A stretch of 64,000 nt of DNA from Calvatia gigantea (Eukaryota > Basidiomycota > Agaricomycetes > Agaricales > Lycoperdaceae), in NCBI GenBank assembly GCA_025093985.1, contig JACAAK010000002.1:124001-188000 (forward strand), written 5' to 3'. Of this stretch, positions 37,324-49,500 are shown piece after piece. Under the pieces are notes generated by a model, which was not told where the DNA came from, searched no databases, and saw only the letters and a list, made by a program, of their open reading frames with translations. The position numbers and the translations under genes are program-made. Position 1 is the stretch's first letter. Every line of letters begins with the position of its first letter.

Positions 37324-39053
37324 CACGAGGAAGAGCATTGGTGACAGAACGTAGTAGTGATTTGTGTTTTTGCGAGGACCATACACAAGTTGTTGGTGGG
37401 TAATTTATAGAAATTTGAATGCGAACTTGTTGTGTAGGGAAGGTGAATGATGGGTTGTATAGTGTTGAAGAGATGAGGCGGCGGTTCAACGAATATAGGG
37501 TGTGACTGCGTCCGTCAGTCACGAGGCTTCAAACTGAGATCCAGGAGAGACAGAGACAGGAGTAGAGGGCAGCAGAGAAACGAGGGGCGAGAGTGACGGC
37601 GTCGGAAACGTCGTCAAGGACAAGGTTCCGGAACAAGAGAGAGACAAGAGACAGTGAGAAAACAGGAGGCAACGAGAGACAAAGCTGAGACGACTTAGAG
37701 TGAGACTTTGAGAATGAGAGAATGGGTATCCAATTTCTAGGTGCCGAGCTAGTACTGGCTTGACCGTATTTATGGTACTACGAAGTCCGGTATTCCAAGC
37801 TTTTCTACGGCTATCTACAAATGTTGAATCTGTATGGTAAATGTGTTAAGTTAGTAAAACGGAGGCTAAACTAGGGAACTGTGGTAAGATAAAATTTCTG
37901 AAACACAACAAATGAATGTATGACTACGGAGGCGAAGAATTTGAATTAAAAAAAATATCAATAACGAGATAGGTATGTGGTGAAATTTTACTAAGGGGGG
38001 TATTGGTCTGAAACACAACATGTGGCAGGCGGAATGGAACGGTTTGTGTGTTGGACGAGGTACGAGTGGATCGGCGATGGATCGTTGAATGGTCGGGGTG
38101 ACGGAATCCTCGGAGGACCCACAAACTAGTGTGAGACGCGGGTCGGGTGCCGTTCCGAAGGCAGCCGAGTCTCCACAATGTGAAATTTTTGATGCACGAT
38201 TTACCCCAGCACGAACGAGAAGTCAGCAGACAGTGAATTTTCATTCTCCTGGGATCTTTTCTCCTCCCCCCTCTGGATTCTCTTAGGTGGACACCCTGTT
38301 TCTCCCAGCTCCATCACCTGCCAGTCGACCTCCTCTTCTAGCCCTACTCGTACCCCGTCTGGCAGTGTCCAGGCAAGCCTCGGAAGGGTTCGCGTATATG
38401 GCAGCATGAAAACAGCTGAGGCCGCAATATATCCCGGCGAGGGTCTTGCACCCATTCGAATCTATGGGTGGGCCACAGCGGAGGTCGAGACTAATGTGCG
38501 AACCACTGACCCGTAAGATTAGAGGCAGCTGATTATATGCCAAACGGTCAATCCTGCGCCAGCAGAAACAATCTGTTACCATTATTGTACACGATAGAGA
38601 GGGGGCAACATTGTAATGAATTACGGTGAGGACCCTAGCACAAAAGGGCAAGAACCTTGATACCCTCTCTCCGATGTACTCTGCGCTCGCCTACATCCTA
38701 ATGACATAGGATTCGAGCCAAGCGGGGGGGGGGGGGGGTATCATGGCGCGTCGCGTTTAAGGAGGGATGTAGAGCCGCAAACTGACATCTCACATACCAG
38801 TGACACGCCTCCAGTTCACTTGGACATTGGACAGAACGGTCTATACAATGATAAGAGACAAAAGCCAGAAGCTAATCCATATCAGGGATATCAGACGAGA
38901 GTGTGTGGGATATAGACATTGCTAAGCAGAAAAGGAAAAGAAGAGAACACAGAAAAAGTAGCAAAAAAATCTAAACGTCCCCAGTGCCTAGTCTCAGTAA
39001 TGCCCCAACCACCACACACAAACCTAACCAACCACGAGGCTGCTCACTCCCTA
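37324..39053. other. junction region between K3 and arrestin copy 2
   Basis: No gene recognised. It contains purine-rich stretches (37530-37720), a run of 13 G near 38728, and the marker ..ATACAATGATAAGAGACAAAA near 38843 that also flanks the other two arrestin 3' ends. The right-hand breakpoint of the inverted T3-K3 segment should lie here, between 37323 and about 38780. Confidence 0.45.
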
Positions 39054-40597
39054 GCAGGTTTCGGCGGTAAAGGAGGCGGAGGACCTGGGGCTTCCACCAC
39101 ATTCCCACTCCCATTCACGTATGAACCATTCTCCAAGTTCCTCTTTACCATCTTGCGACTTCACATTTCTACCACCAAGATCGAACTTGGACACTTTCGC
39201 ATCCTCCTCCTGCGTCTCCTAAATATATTCCGCCGGCAGCTGGGGGCATTAACGGCGGTGGTGTGGATAGAACAACAACACTGCCCTGCTGCTACTGCCG
39301 CTGCTGGGGCGGAAGTTGAGGAGACGGGTGCGTCGGGCGTTCGCCTGTCTCGGTTGAGTCCCCCCCATTCAACATCTTCCTCGTGTCCCTCGCATCATAT
39401 CTCGCCTGTAACAACGCTTTCTCCTCCACAGCTGTCAAAACCACCGCACTCGCATTCGCTGGAGGTACAGGCACAGGACGCGATTCAGCAGCCTCATTCC
39501 TCTGAGAAACCTGAGGCGGTTGTTGTTGTGCCAGAGCCTTCCTCTGTTTCTTTGCCGCGAGATTCTCCCTCAACGCCTCCTTCTCAGCTGCAACAGCCGC
39601 ATGCTGTTCCAGGTATTGGGTCCCATAGCTGTTGTTGCTGTTGCTGTTGCCGCATTACTGAAAGTCGGCGGAGGCAGATTCTCGTGTTGTCCCGGGGTAG
39701 TTTGGGCGTCTATCGCCTTGCATCTGTACCGCCAAAGCAACTTTTTGCGCAGTTGCAGGCAAATGTTGAGGTGCTCCAGTACCAGCGAGGGGACTCACAG
39801 ACGCCTCGAATTACGGTGGTGGTGTATCGGCAGCGGAGGATGCACCTCGATACAGCGAATCGTACGAAACCAGCACAGAACCGCCAACATCCGGACTATG
39901 CACCCCCCTCAGTGGTCATATCATACTGCGTCAACGCCTGCTTCTCCTGCTCTCCCGTCAAAAACTGCGGAAATTCAGGAGCGCAGCGAACGCGAGGGAG
40001 CGTCGAAATAGTCAATCTACCCAACAGGGACGATACATGAGACGGTGGAAAGGGCTGATTTCTGTTCTAATTTGCATTCACGTTGGCCATATCCTGCTGG
40101 GGGGAAACGGGCGTGATGGGGGCAAGCTTCGACAATCCTCTAGCATTCTGACATCCGCGAGGATAAAAAAAGTAGATTTTACTGCAGCAGCAACACCTTG
40201 CACCTTTTCCACCCTCAATGTCGTGAAAAGGTGTCCCAATATTTCGTCAAGGGGTCTACGTGCGATCAACACCCCCACCAACCTCTCCTGGTATCTCCGG
40301 TTCTGCATTCGTAGTCGTAAACCTATTAGCAGGATTGGCTCCTTCTACGGGTTAGCACAGTGGACGATGCGACAGGGCCAGCCGTAGGCGGTCAAGGTGC
40401 TATAGCTTCTTCCTTGGTTTTGATATCCGCGGTAATGGGGGGGGTGGGTGGCCACTTTCGCGTGAGTATTCAACACCATAGCCAAATTGGTCGATGAGAG
40501 AGCTGGCGGTACTGGGGCAAGCTGAGATATTTGTAGCTGAGCGGGAGTTGTGTTGGTTCGATGTTGTCGTTGTTGGGGTCATGGGCTTGAAGATAAA
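39054..40597 (-). pseudogene. truncated copy of the arrestin gene 3' part (copy 2)
   Basis: The minus strand reads EAPGPPPPLPPKPARE-stop at 39054 and, further upstream, VLTAVEEKALLQARYDARD, AESRPVPVPPANAS and QFGYGVEY. These match LTAAEEKALLQAKYDARE, DSRPVPTPPAAGS and EFGYGVGY of the intact gene (50195-52217). Frames are broken throughout and the arrestin-fold exons are missing; similarity stops near 40597. It lies just downstream of K4 (ends 40895). Confidence 0.8.
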
Positions 40598-40894
40598 AAC
40601 CCAGATCAAATACGATTACCAAAATTCGGAACTCTAAGCCTCATCCACGTCACTACAATAACCCTCCTTCTTCACTGCAACGAACAAGACCTATGTAACT
40701 ATCACAAGTCCGCCCACTGATCATTTTTGCTTGTTTGTATCATCCCTTGGAGCCTGGTATCATGCAATCATACCCTTACACGTGCTATCATACAGTCCGC
40801 GTATTTTACCTGTTCGTACTCAATAACAGTCGTACAATCGATTCTCAAGATCCTCGGTCGCGTTCACATTCCTACAACATTTCCTGCCTTTCCC

Positions 40895-43800
40895 TTACTC
40901 CAGTTGGAAGGTTACGAGACAGGTATTCTCGTCGTAACCCAACCAAAAATAGCTCCATATCCCATCTGTAAATGTTCCCGGCTGCCAACTTGACTCGGAG
41001 GTCGTGAAGTAGAAAGTTACCCGGGCTAAATTCTAGGGGGGTTCTCAACTGTGAGTCGTGAGGCCCTGAGGTGCCGAATACATCAAACTCACGATGGGAA
41101 AAACCGCCCGACTGTATGAACTCTGCTGTTTTCTCCACTTTGCGAGCAGAACGTCGTCCATATCGTACACCCCCACCACCCTGATGAGGTGTCCGAGATT
41201 GAGCTCAGTTTGGAACTACGAAATGGATAAGTTATGATGAGCACACGCGCCCAATGTGCTGGTTATGGCGTACTGAATATAACTTATTGATAAAAGAACC
41301 AAATTGCGTGGCCATTTCGTCATAATGCGGAATATGGAAATCACAATACGATGCCGCTACGCGGAAAAAATTTGATTTTTGGAGCGCGGCGACCAGGTCG
41401 GGAGCTGTTTCTCTCACAACTTGGTTGAAAGCTATCCAGCAGCCACCCGCCAGTACGTCTTGTTTGAACAGCGCTTCGTGCTCCATAGTAGAATCGTTGG
41501 CCGAAAGTGATTTCTTGGAACGGTCTGCCTGAGGTTCAGAAATCCGCCGATATATATGTTTGGAGTGTTGTGGCTTACCTTCGAGCACATCTTCTTTCAC
41601 GAGTAAGTGGTCGCACCAACGCATATACCGAACAGAAGTTTCCAGCCATGTTTGCGGTGATACTATAGGTCTATGATAGGACAGTAAGGTTTCTTCATCA
41701 TGGTCACTGTCGGGCGTATATACACCTTCGCCTTCATCAGCGCAAAATTCCAGCAGATCGGACAGGTCGAAATCCGCGACGACGCCCATCGGAAACGGGA
41801 AGGGGCGACTTGATAAGATGAGATGAGTCAGACGAAGTATTAGCTTGACAATGTCTTCGGCCAGGCCAAGAAAGCGACTGATTTGTTCCGCTGAGATAGC
41901 ATGGCCGGGAGTCCTTGTTGCGTAGCATATAAGAAATGTGAAGACACGGCCGGCAGCTGGGCGTATGTCCGGAGGGATATCGGCCAGACTTTGTTTACGC
42001 AGCAATTCGAGGATTGTTGTCTGATCACGGTGGCGGGAGAGAATATCAAGGACCAGCTTCAATCGATTGGCCGGATTCGCATGATCCGGTTGGCCTACAA
42101 AAGCTACAATCGTGCGAGCCAGAGAAGGCAAACGTGCCTGAGCAAAGATTGAATGAGGTGTCTCCGAGGCCGAGGTGATCTTTTTTAGGTCGTTTGGGGC
42201 AGGCCACATTTCCTCGCCACCTACAACTTCGGGATACATGCTCCGCACCTGTCGAAAAGCCTCGATAAAGAATCGCGGAACCCCGAGCATGGGTCTGTGC
42301 ATGATAACGAGGCAGGTATTGCTTTCATAACCAAGCAGGAAATACATGGGGTGTGGGTTCCCGAGGGCGTCTCGTATCCTTGGGAAGCAATGAAGACCTG
42401 TCGGTTGACCTTCGAGGGACATACAGATGTAACTCCACCCCGCTGGATCAGACTTGATCTATAGAGAGAATGGATTAGCATTCATTTATTGAACGAGTGA
42501 GGAAGGTACAACATAATTAAAATCTGCGCTTTTCATCCCTTCATAGTTTATCAGATAAGCGTATGTCTCGAAGAGGCGCTCGTCGGTCGGACATTTGGGC
42601 TCCAATCGCAGAATTTCGTACGGTTTGGAATCAACTCTTCCGCCGTCAGTTACCTATGCTATGGTCAGTGTCAGGACCGCACAAATGGCCGAACGGTGAC
42701 AAACCCAGGCATTGAGTTTAAGAAACAGATGTGTGATATCCGGAGTAGTGTGATGCAGATCCCGCCAGGTCTTCTGGGAAAATAAGCCTGTGTTATGGTG
42801 CAAAGCGAAATTGAAACTGTAAAGATTCTCATAGAATAGTAGCATGTTAGATTCAGCCTGACCACCCCATAACTCCCATATTCCTGTTGATACGAATTGG
42901 AGGATATCACCGAATATAAATTCCCCTGGCCAAGGCACATCCGCTAGCGGAAGATGTCAGCCCCTAAAGCCGCCTAAGGAATAGATGAATGACCCACAGT
43001 GAATCCCCTTGTCCGAAGGGTCGCCAAGGGACCGCATTCCCCATATATCGTACCACCGGTAGTAGGATAATTGGATGGCTGTGAGAAGGTCCTTGTTATC
43101 CTGGCCAGTGCGTCCCTCCGCTATATATCGGGATACAAAATCTCGAAAGCTTGGGTGGTAAAATTCAACGGGTAACTTGTCTGCGCCGTCGGGTTCGGGA
43201 ATGGTTAAAACCGAATGTAGTCTGTACAGACCCGTGTAGAAATCGGCTTGGTTAAGGAAGAGAATATTGGCAACCACTTGAGGCGGGCACGTTCTTCTCC
43301 CCTATATAGGACAGAAGCGCGAGAATCTTCCAGGTGGTAGGTAAGATGGCCGTATCAGTATTCTCAATAATACGCAAGTAAAAAGCGTCGAGGTGATCGA
43401 AAGGATTCCCAACCCTTAACAAAGGTGGCTCTTCTTGGGACACGGTAGCACCTACCCCTTGTTTCTTCTCAGCGGGATGTGAAGCATCATTGCTATGTTT
43501 CTGAGACTCCAAGCGGTCAGACTCCGGGGTATAACACCCTCGTTTCTTTGTACCCGGCTTCACGAAGGAGATCTTCGAGACGTTCGTATGTCTGTGAAGT
43601 TCCGCGTCGGTGAAGAGGGACCCTGCCGAGGTCCGGATAACGTGGTCTAGGTTGTCCGGGAGGTGTGAGAGGTTGAGGAGGCGAACTCGAACTTTCAAGG
43701 GCTTCCGAATGACGATTCAGAGCAGCGATGGGATTCCTTTGATTCTTTCCCATCTCAGAAACAGCGAGGAGAACAGATTCCAATCGCTTTATCGGATTCC

Positions 43801-45732
43801 CGAATAAATGATCATCAATGAACAACATAAGGGTTTCTGCGAACAAGAAGAGACCCAGTGCAGCATGCGCAATCCTTAAGAACTCGTTGGCAGGCCACGG
43901 TTGTCCGTAGAGAAGGTAGCGGCGCTCTACGCTGATCCTTTTGAACCCCTGACTCAGGAATTCCTCGACATCCTGACAGGCCTCGTCGGAATCAACCGGA
44001 ATCTCCACCTCCCAGAAGCTGGGAGCGACATCTGCCTCCGAAAATACAGCCTTCAAGTGGGCCTCAGGACGGCTCGCGATAATCCAAATGAGCGGTACGG
44101 TGGGGTGTCCTCGGGTAAAGTCGCTGATCAGGTACACAATTTCACGTTGGACGCGATCACTGTGATTGCCACTTGGGTCTCCACTACACTCATCCAAGCC
44201 ATCAAGGATAATGACCCAGGACTCCGACTTGCTCCGAATCTTCTCGCGAACGAATGGTTCAATAATGAGAAGCCGGAATTGATCGCCCATTGTCAGCAAC
44301 TTTGGATCTTCAAGCATGATTTGAGTCAGGTATTCTCGGTACGAGGGGTCCCGTCTCCCAAACTGATAAGCGAGGGTTGGGAAAATTTGTTGTGGATCGG
44401 AATAACCGTGTTGTCGGGATAAGAAAAGGCTCGCACCAAGACGCCCAGCCTCGGACAGAATCTCAGCAAGTGTCTGGACAATGGCGGACTTGCCGACACC
44501 TGCCCCGCCTCGGAGCCAAAGGTGTTTTTCCCCCCACTGAGCATAATCATTGACCTTTCGAATGATGGTTGTACGAGTGCCGGGGATGACAACGGGGGGC
44601 GGGGTCACGAGCGGAGGAATCATGCATAGCACCCCACATGGTGTAGTCCGCGAGCCACCGCCACACGGCTGCTGGGTCTTCAGGTGTGGGAGACAGACTG
44701 GCGACAAGGGGGACTTCACGGTCCTTGGAATGGTCATCTCTAACCACGATGGGTGATGGATTTATAAGATCCAGTGCACTTGCGAACACTACATCGTGAT
44801 CGGCCGGAAGGGCAGTAGCGGGGGTACCTGCCGTCGGCCCCAGTCTTTGAGCCCCAGCAAGAACGGGAAATGAACTTGAACTTGGTGACCCTCGAGTGCA
44901 TTTTAGTTTTATAGGTTTTTGGTCTCGGTAATAAGAACATACCTGATTGAGAGAATGATAAACGGTCAGAACCCATGTTACTATCCGTCAGAACTTTAGA
45001 GGGTGTACCAAGGTCATCGCATGGAGAGGGGGAAAGCATAAGACGAGACGCTCGCAAATGGAACAAAGGGATATACCTTTGCGCATGCCAGATTGCGTCC
45101 CAAACTCGACTTCAGGCTGACGCTTTGAAGGCTCAGGAGCCAAATCTGGCGATTGGGTTCGTTCCCTCTATTGATTTCAGGTGGGCTACGGAGCATAGCT
45201 GCCGAACTACGCACTTGAGTCCTCCATTCGCTAGGATATGGACGCTGGTTAACTTGCTGATCGGCAACAGGGATTCGCCAAGAACTGGATGAAGGAGAAC
45301 GCTCTCCTGGCGTGACAAGACGTAGAATGTTTGTCTATTAATGCAATGAGTCAATGAGATCAGAAAAGTGACTGGCGATGTACAAAGGTCCGCCCAAGGG
45401 CGGATTTTTTGCGGGACAGGGAGGGTGAATCCAGTCGTCTACTTGTAAACTGTGTTGCAAACTGTGGGCATGGACGAGCATATCGTTCATGAACGACGCA
45501 CTCATGGTGATTTGTAACTTACGCCTGGTAATTGTGATAGTTGTGGGGAGTTAGGGGTTGTTTCAGTCGTTCCGAGTAATTGCATATTAGGTTGAGAGTC
45601 CGCCTGTTGAGGATCGTTCGGAGCATTAGGAGCTTGTGTGTTGGCTCCAGAGAAGAAAGGGGGAGGAGTGACCGCCTCTGGAGTCAATTGTCGTAGGTTG
45701 GAAGATTCCTCGGCCGAGTCACTTGATGACAT
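40895..45732 (-). CDS. NACHT NLR, canonical P-loop ('K' type, gene K4), with extra insert, frame-broken
   Basis: NLR-like receptor. The likely first exon starts MSSSDSAEESSNLRQLTPEA at 45732 (an in-frame ATG at 45747 is possible) and ends at a GTAAGT donor near 45525. Linker exons follow. NACHT: DPAPRCHPGTRTTI (with an extra C near 44590), P-loop GGAGVGKSAIVQ, Walker B LDGLDECSG, sensor WIIASRPE. About 110 residues that K1-K3 lack lie between NACHT and the winged-helix-like part (SKISFVKPGTKKRGC, SHPAEKKQGVG). Then NVP-QVVANILFLNQADFY with a frame break near 43275, FNFALHHNTGLFSQKTW, internal signature YFLLGYESNTCLV near 42350, FDLSDLLEFCAD, FHIPHYDEMATQFGSFINKL, and terminal signature YFWLGYDENTCLV ending at 40895. 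Its N-terminus is unlike those of K1-K3. The T4 stop lies about 825 bp upstream on the same strand. Confidence 0.8.
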
Positions 45733-46557
45733 GGTGTAGAAAGGCACTTGACTGTGGAAGTGGAAGGTGGGAATGAAGGAAGGGGAATCCGCATCCGACA
45801 GCGATAAGTTAGGTCAGCCCGAGGTCAGTTGCAGCAGCACACGATGTGCACGTGATAGTGGATGATACAGTGATACTTAATGTGATAAACTGCAACAAGC
45901 ATACATACTACTAAGATATGGTGGACGTAGTCAAGAACTAGCTGGGTATTTATGTCCTCTCGGTTGGGTGGAGTCTATGCGATAAATAAATGTTGTCCTG
46001 AGTACTGATGTGAAGCGGTCTAGCAGGAGTGTTCCGTATGAGCTCGAGTGGTGTAGCGGATTGTAGAAACTGTATAAACTCAGTAACTCGTTATACGCAC
46101 GAGAACTGTGTATATTAGTCACCTGTATAAACTGGTGATAGAATGAGCTTGCGTCTGGCTACAGAAGAAAGGATAACATACCTCAGTAACTCGTTATACG
46201 CACGAGAACTGAGGTATTCAGCTAATGAGACTATGGTACTTAAGCAATATCATAAAGCAGGGTCATACACGAAAACTTCATGTATCTAAGAGTCACGGCA
46301 CTATGTTAAGTGTCCGTCTACGAAATAGGTGCCCACCGTGCAAGTCTAACTGGCACGACAGTGGGCGCTCTGATGGCCAGTATGGCACTCCGGGTGTCTC
46401 GGAGCGGTTTGGCAAATCAACACGGATTACAAAGAAATATCATACGCGATAGTGGAGGATAGGTATGTACAAACCCTCGTTAGGGCAAACAATCTTGGAC
46501 AGAAAGGGTATTGTATATCCAGCTACTAATGATACATATCACGGTTCACTGCACACA
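45733..46557. repeat. T4-K4 spacer with hAT relic and hairpin repeats
   Basis: About 45840-45980 is a decayed copy of the 3' end of the hAT element at 15800-15965. Two copies of the hairpin CAGTAACTCGT..ACGAGAACTG lie at 46081-46108 and 46184-46211. The second extends to a 36-bp hairpin at 46180-46215. Between them is a smaller hairpin, TCACC..GGTGA, at 46119-46138. No gene is seen. Confidence 0.6.
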
Positions 46558-49500
46558 TTATTGATATGCTACGATAAGGCAGGTATTTGTGCTATGGCCA
46601 AAAAGAAAGTACATGGGCTGAGAATTCGAAGATACCTCCAACATACTTCGTTGAAAAGGGGACGCCCGGCTCGTCATGAGTGAGAATCCTTTGTAGGACC
46701 AGTCTTTGTGGTCAGCTTCCAACTATGCGGATGGTCAGCGCACACAAAACTTTACAACATGTGCCACACCTACACGATGAGAGTCAAGTTTCTTCATCTC
46801 TGGGTGGCTTATTAGGTGGTAGTATTCTTCAAAGAGCCGATGATCTACTAGGCACATGGGTCTGGAGCGGAGGATGGGGTAATCACCGCATTCGTTTTCT
46901 TCCTGCTGCTACAGGTGTCAGTGATTGAAAGCCTTCAGCCGCAACAACGTACCCATCTGCTTAAAATACGGAGCAACCTGGTGATATATCGTTCAACGTC
47001 TTTCATAGGGGCCAGGGCCTCAAATCTCCCATCGATATGATCGTATTCCGCAAATTTGAATTGTCGAAGGTTTGGATGTAGTGCAAGTATATCCCTCTCA
47101 TCCTTGTTGGACCATATTGCCCACAATTCTCGCATAAGGAACCTCGGAACGTTACAACTAGGATCTGTGTAATAGTGCCCTGAGGGCAGAATTGCTGACG
47201 GCGCAGAGTCAGTTCGTTATTTTGCGTAAAGAATACGTAAGGAAAACAAAAGAAAGAATGGAAACAAAGAGGAAACACCACTTACCACATGACCCTGAAT
47301 CCTGCCACTCAATAAACAGGTCCAAACAGCGCTGCTCGATTTTCGCTGCAACGAGACTCGGTGTGACCCGGATATCGAGGTCAAAATCTCCAGAGGCAAT
47401 CCTACCCCTCAAGAAATCCTCCAAAGAACCATGGAAAACAGAAACAGGAGACGTGCTGCCATTTTCGGGTGTGGGAACATCCAGGACCGAGTGGAGGCGG
47501 CACAAACTCCCGTAGAAATCGGGCAAGTCAAGGGATAGAAAGTCAATAACAACTTGCGCAGGGATTTCTCGCGCCCCCAAAGTAAGGAATGAGAGAATCC
47601 GTTTCGCCAATGGAAAGGTATCTGGAGGAATACCACCCAAAATATCTTGATAAAGGGTGTGAAGAGATTGCAACGGATTCCCACTTTCTGGGATAACCTT
47701 GTTTTCCAGGTATTCCACACAATCGTGCAACTTTGCTACCGGGTTATCACTCTTGACGAAGTCTAAGATAGCAGAGGCGAACGCAAATAGCCCAGAGGAA
47801 GCCGAATCGATTGTTAACAGATGATCTTCGCTCGGCCATATGCTTCCTTTTGCCTGCAACAGTAGAAAGATGTCCGACGGACTTTTTGGAAGCCGTGGCG
47901 AACGAACCTGGAAACGTCCTCTTTAGCATCGTCGGTAGTCGATACGGAGTTGCTCCTTCTGAAAAGGGATTGGGGGGTCCGCCGCTTCGAATGCTGAACT
48001 AATCTGCCACTCCCGCCGACTCGCAATGAGCCAGACAAACGGAAGTTTGAGGCGGATTAGCGCTGGCAGGCAAATCTACCGATGAGCTCGATAAGGATCT
48101 CGCTGGAAATCATCATCTCTGAAGTAATTTATGCCGTCCAGGAGGATGAGCACCGGGTCTATCACCGGGCCTTTCATGTTTGATAGAGGCCTCACAATCA
48201 GCTCTCGAAACTGACTGTGTAATGTCCCATCGAGGATCGAAGAGTCATGCTCAAGTAGGGAGGTGATGTGATTTCTGTACGCAAAGGACACGGTTGCGAG
48301 TTGGTAAGCGAGGGAAGGGATGACTCGCGTGCGATCTTCTGCTTGGTTCGTGCGGGGAAAAAAGAAGGCGGCTCCCAACCAACCCTGAGTTTTACAGTAA
48401 TTTGCGATCGTTTGAGCGACTGCGGATGTCCCAGCTCCCGCAGGACCGCAAAGCCACAGCAGATTCGATTCGCGGTTCCGGTCGGCAATCCATGTCAGAA
48501 CCCGATTCCTGATTTCCTGTCGTGTTCCTTTAAAGCAGATCGGTAGGGGAGACCGGGCGCCGGAATCAAGTGAAGCATTATGTAAGGCTTTCCGGGATAG
48601 GCGTTCCATTGCCCTTGTTGTAGACTTAGAGAAACCTCTTGCAGACCTGGAGAAATCCATAAATATGGGATTACTGACGATGAAGTCGTGGGCGCCATGA
48701 AACACATGGCCTGGAATCGGTGGTTCCCCCGGACGTTCCAGCACCCTTTGAGGATCCCTCACGCTGGAGTCAAGTGTTTGTCCTACAGTTCGGATCCCTT
48801 TGTTCATTCCGGAGTACCACATAACACATTGCGCCACGTACCAGCTAGGGTATAACGTCGAGGTGAAATCGTTTCTCTTTGTGACTCAGTGGCTTCTTGA
48901 CCCATCATCAACTTCACATCCCGTTCCCTTCGTTGGGTATCTTCATCAGCCCCCGCGTCTTGATCATGGGTCTGTTCTGCACTAAGATTTCGGCTCACTA
49001 CAAAGTCTTGCCATCCTTCACTTTGAAGATCTCAACAACGAAACGCAAATTGCTTACCAGAGACTTTCAGCTCCTCTAAGACGGCAGATAAAATGCGGTT
49101 ATTGTGGTCGGGTATGTTATTCGCGAGGCTCGTTACTGAGACAGTATTCGGAAGTAAAACTCCTCCGCTGTCAAGGCCTATACACATAGAAGACTTTAAT
49201 GACGACCGAGGATGTCCAGACTTAACAACTCACCAGCCCTCGTTGCATTGAAATTGTGAGTGGAAAATTGTTCGGTTGTCTTGAGGAAATTTTGAAGCAC
49301 CTCCCCGACTTGATTCATCCCCGTGCCCGATCCAAGTTTTGGGGTTTGCATTATGCTCTCCTCTGGGTGGCTCAAGTTATCTTGGCGCTGTGGGTTATCA
49401 ACCTGCAAATCCGGATAGAGGTCCAGGTTGTGGGTGGTGCTCCCGGTCATCGCACTTTCTTCTCTTAGATCTGGAGTATTAGCCGCCATCCAAGTTGACT

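Noticed and set aside
38919..40040. 373-codon plus-strand frame with Cys runs
   Set aside because: It is the antisense of the arrestin-tail pseudogene; the Cys runs come from CTG/CAG tracts coding Gln/Ala on the minus strand.
46081..46215. tRNA gene or CRISPR repeats
   Set aside because: The palindromic repeats lack a cloverleaf with A and B boxes, and two copies with one spacer in a fungal genome are not a CRISPR array.
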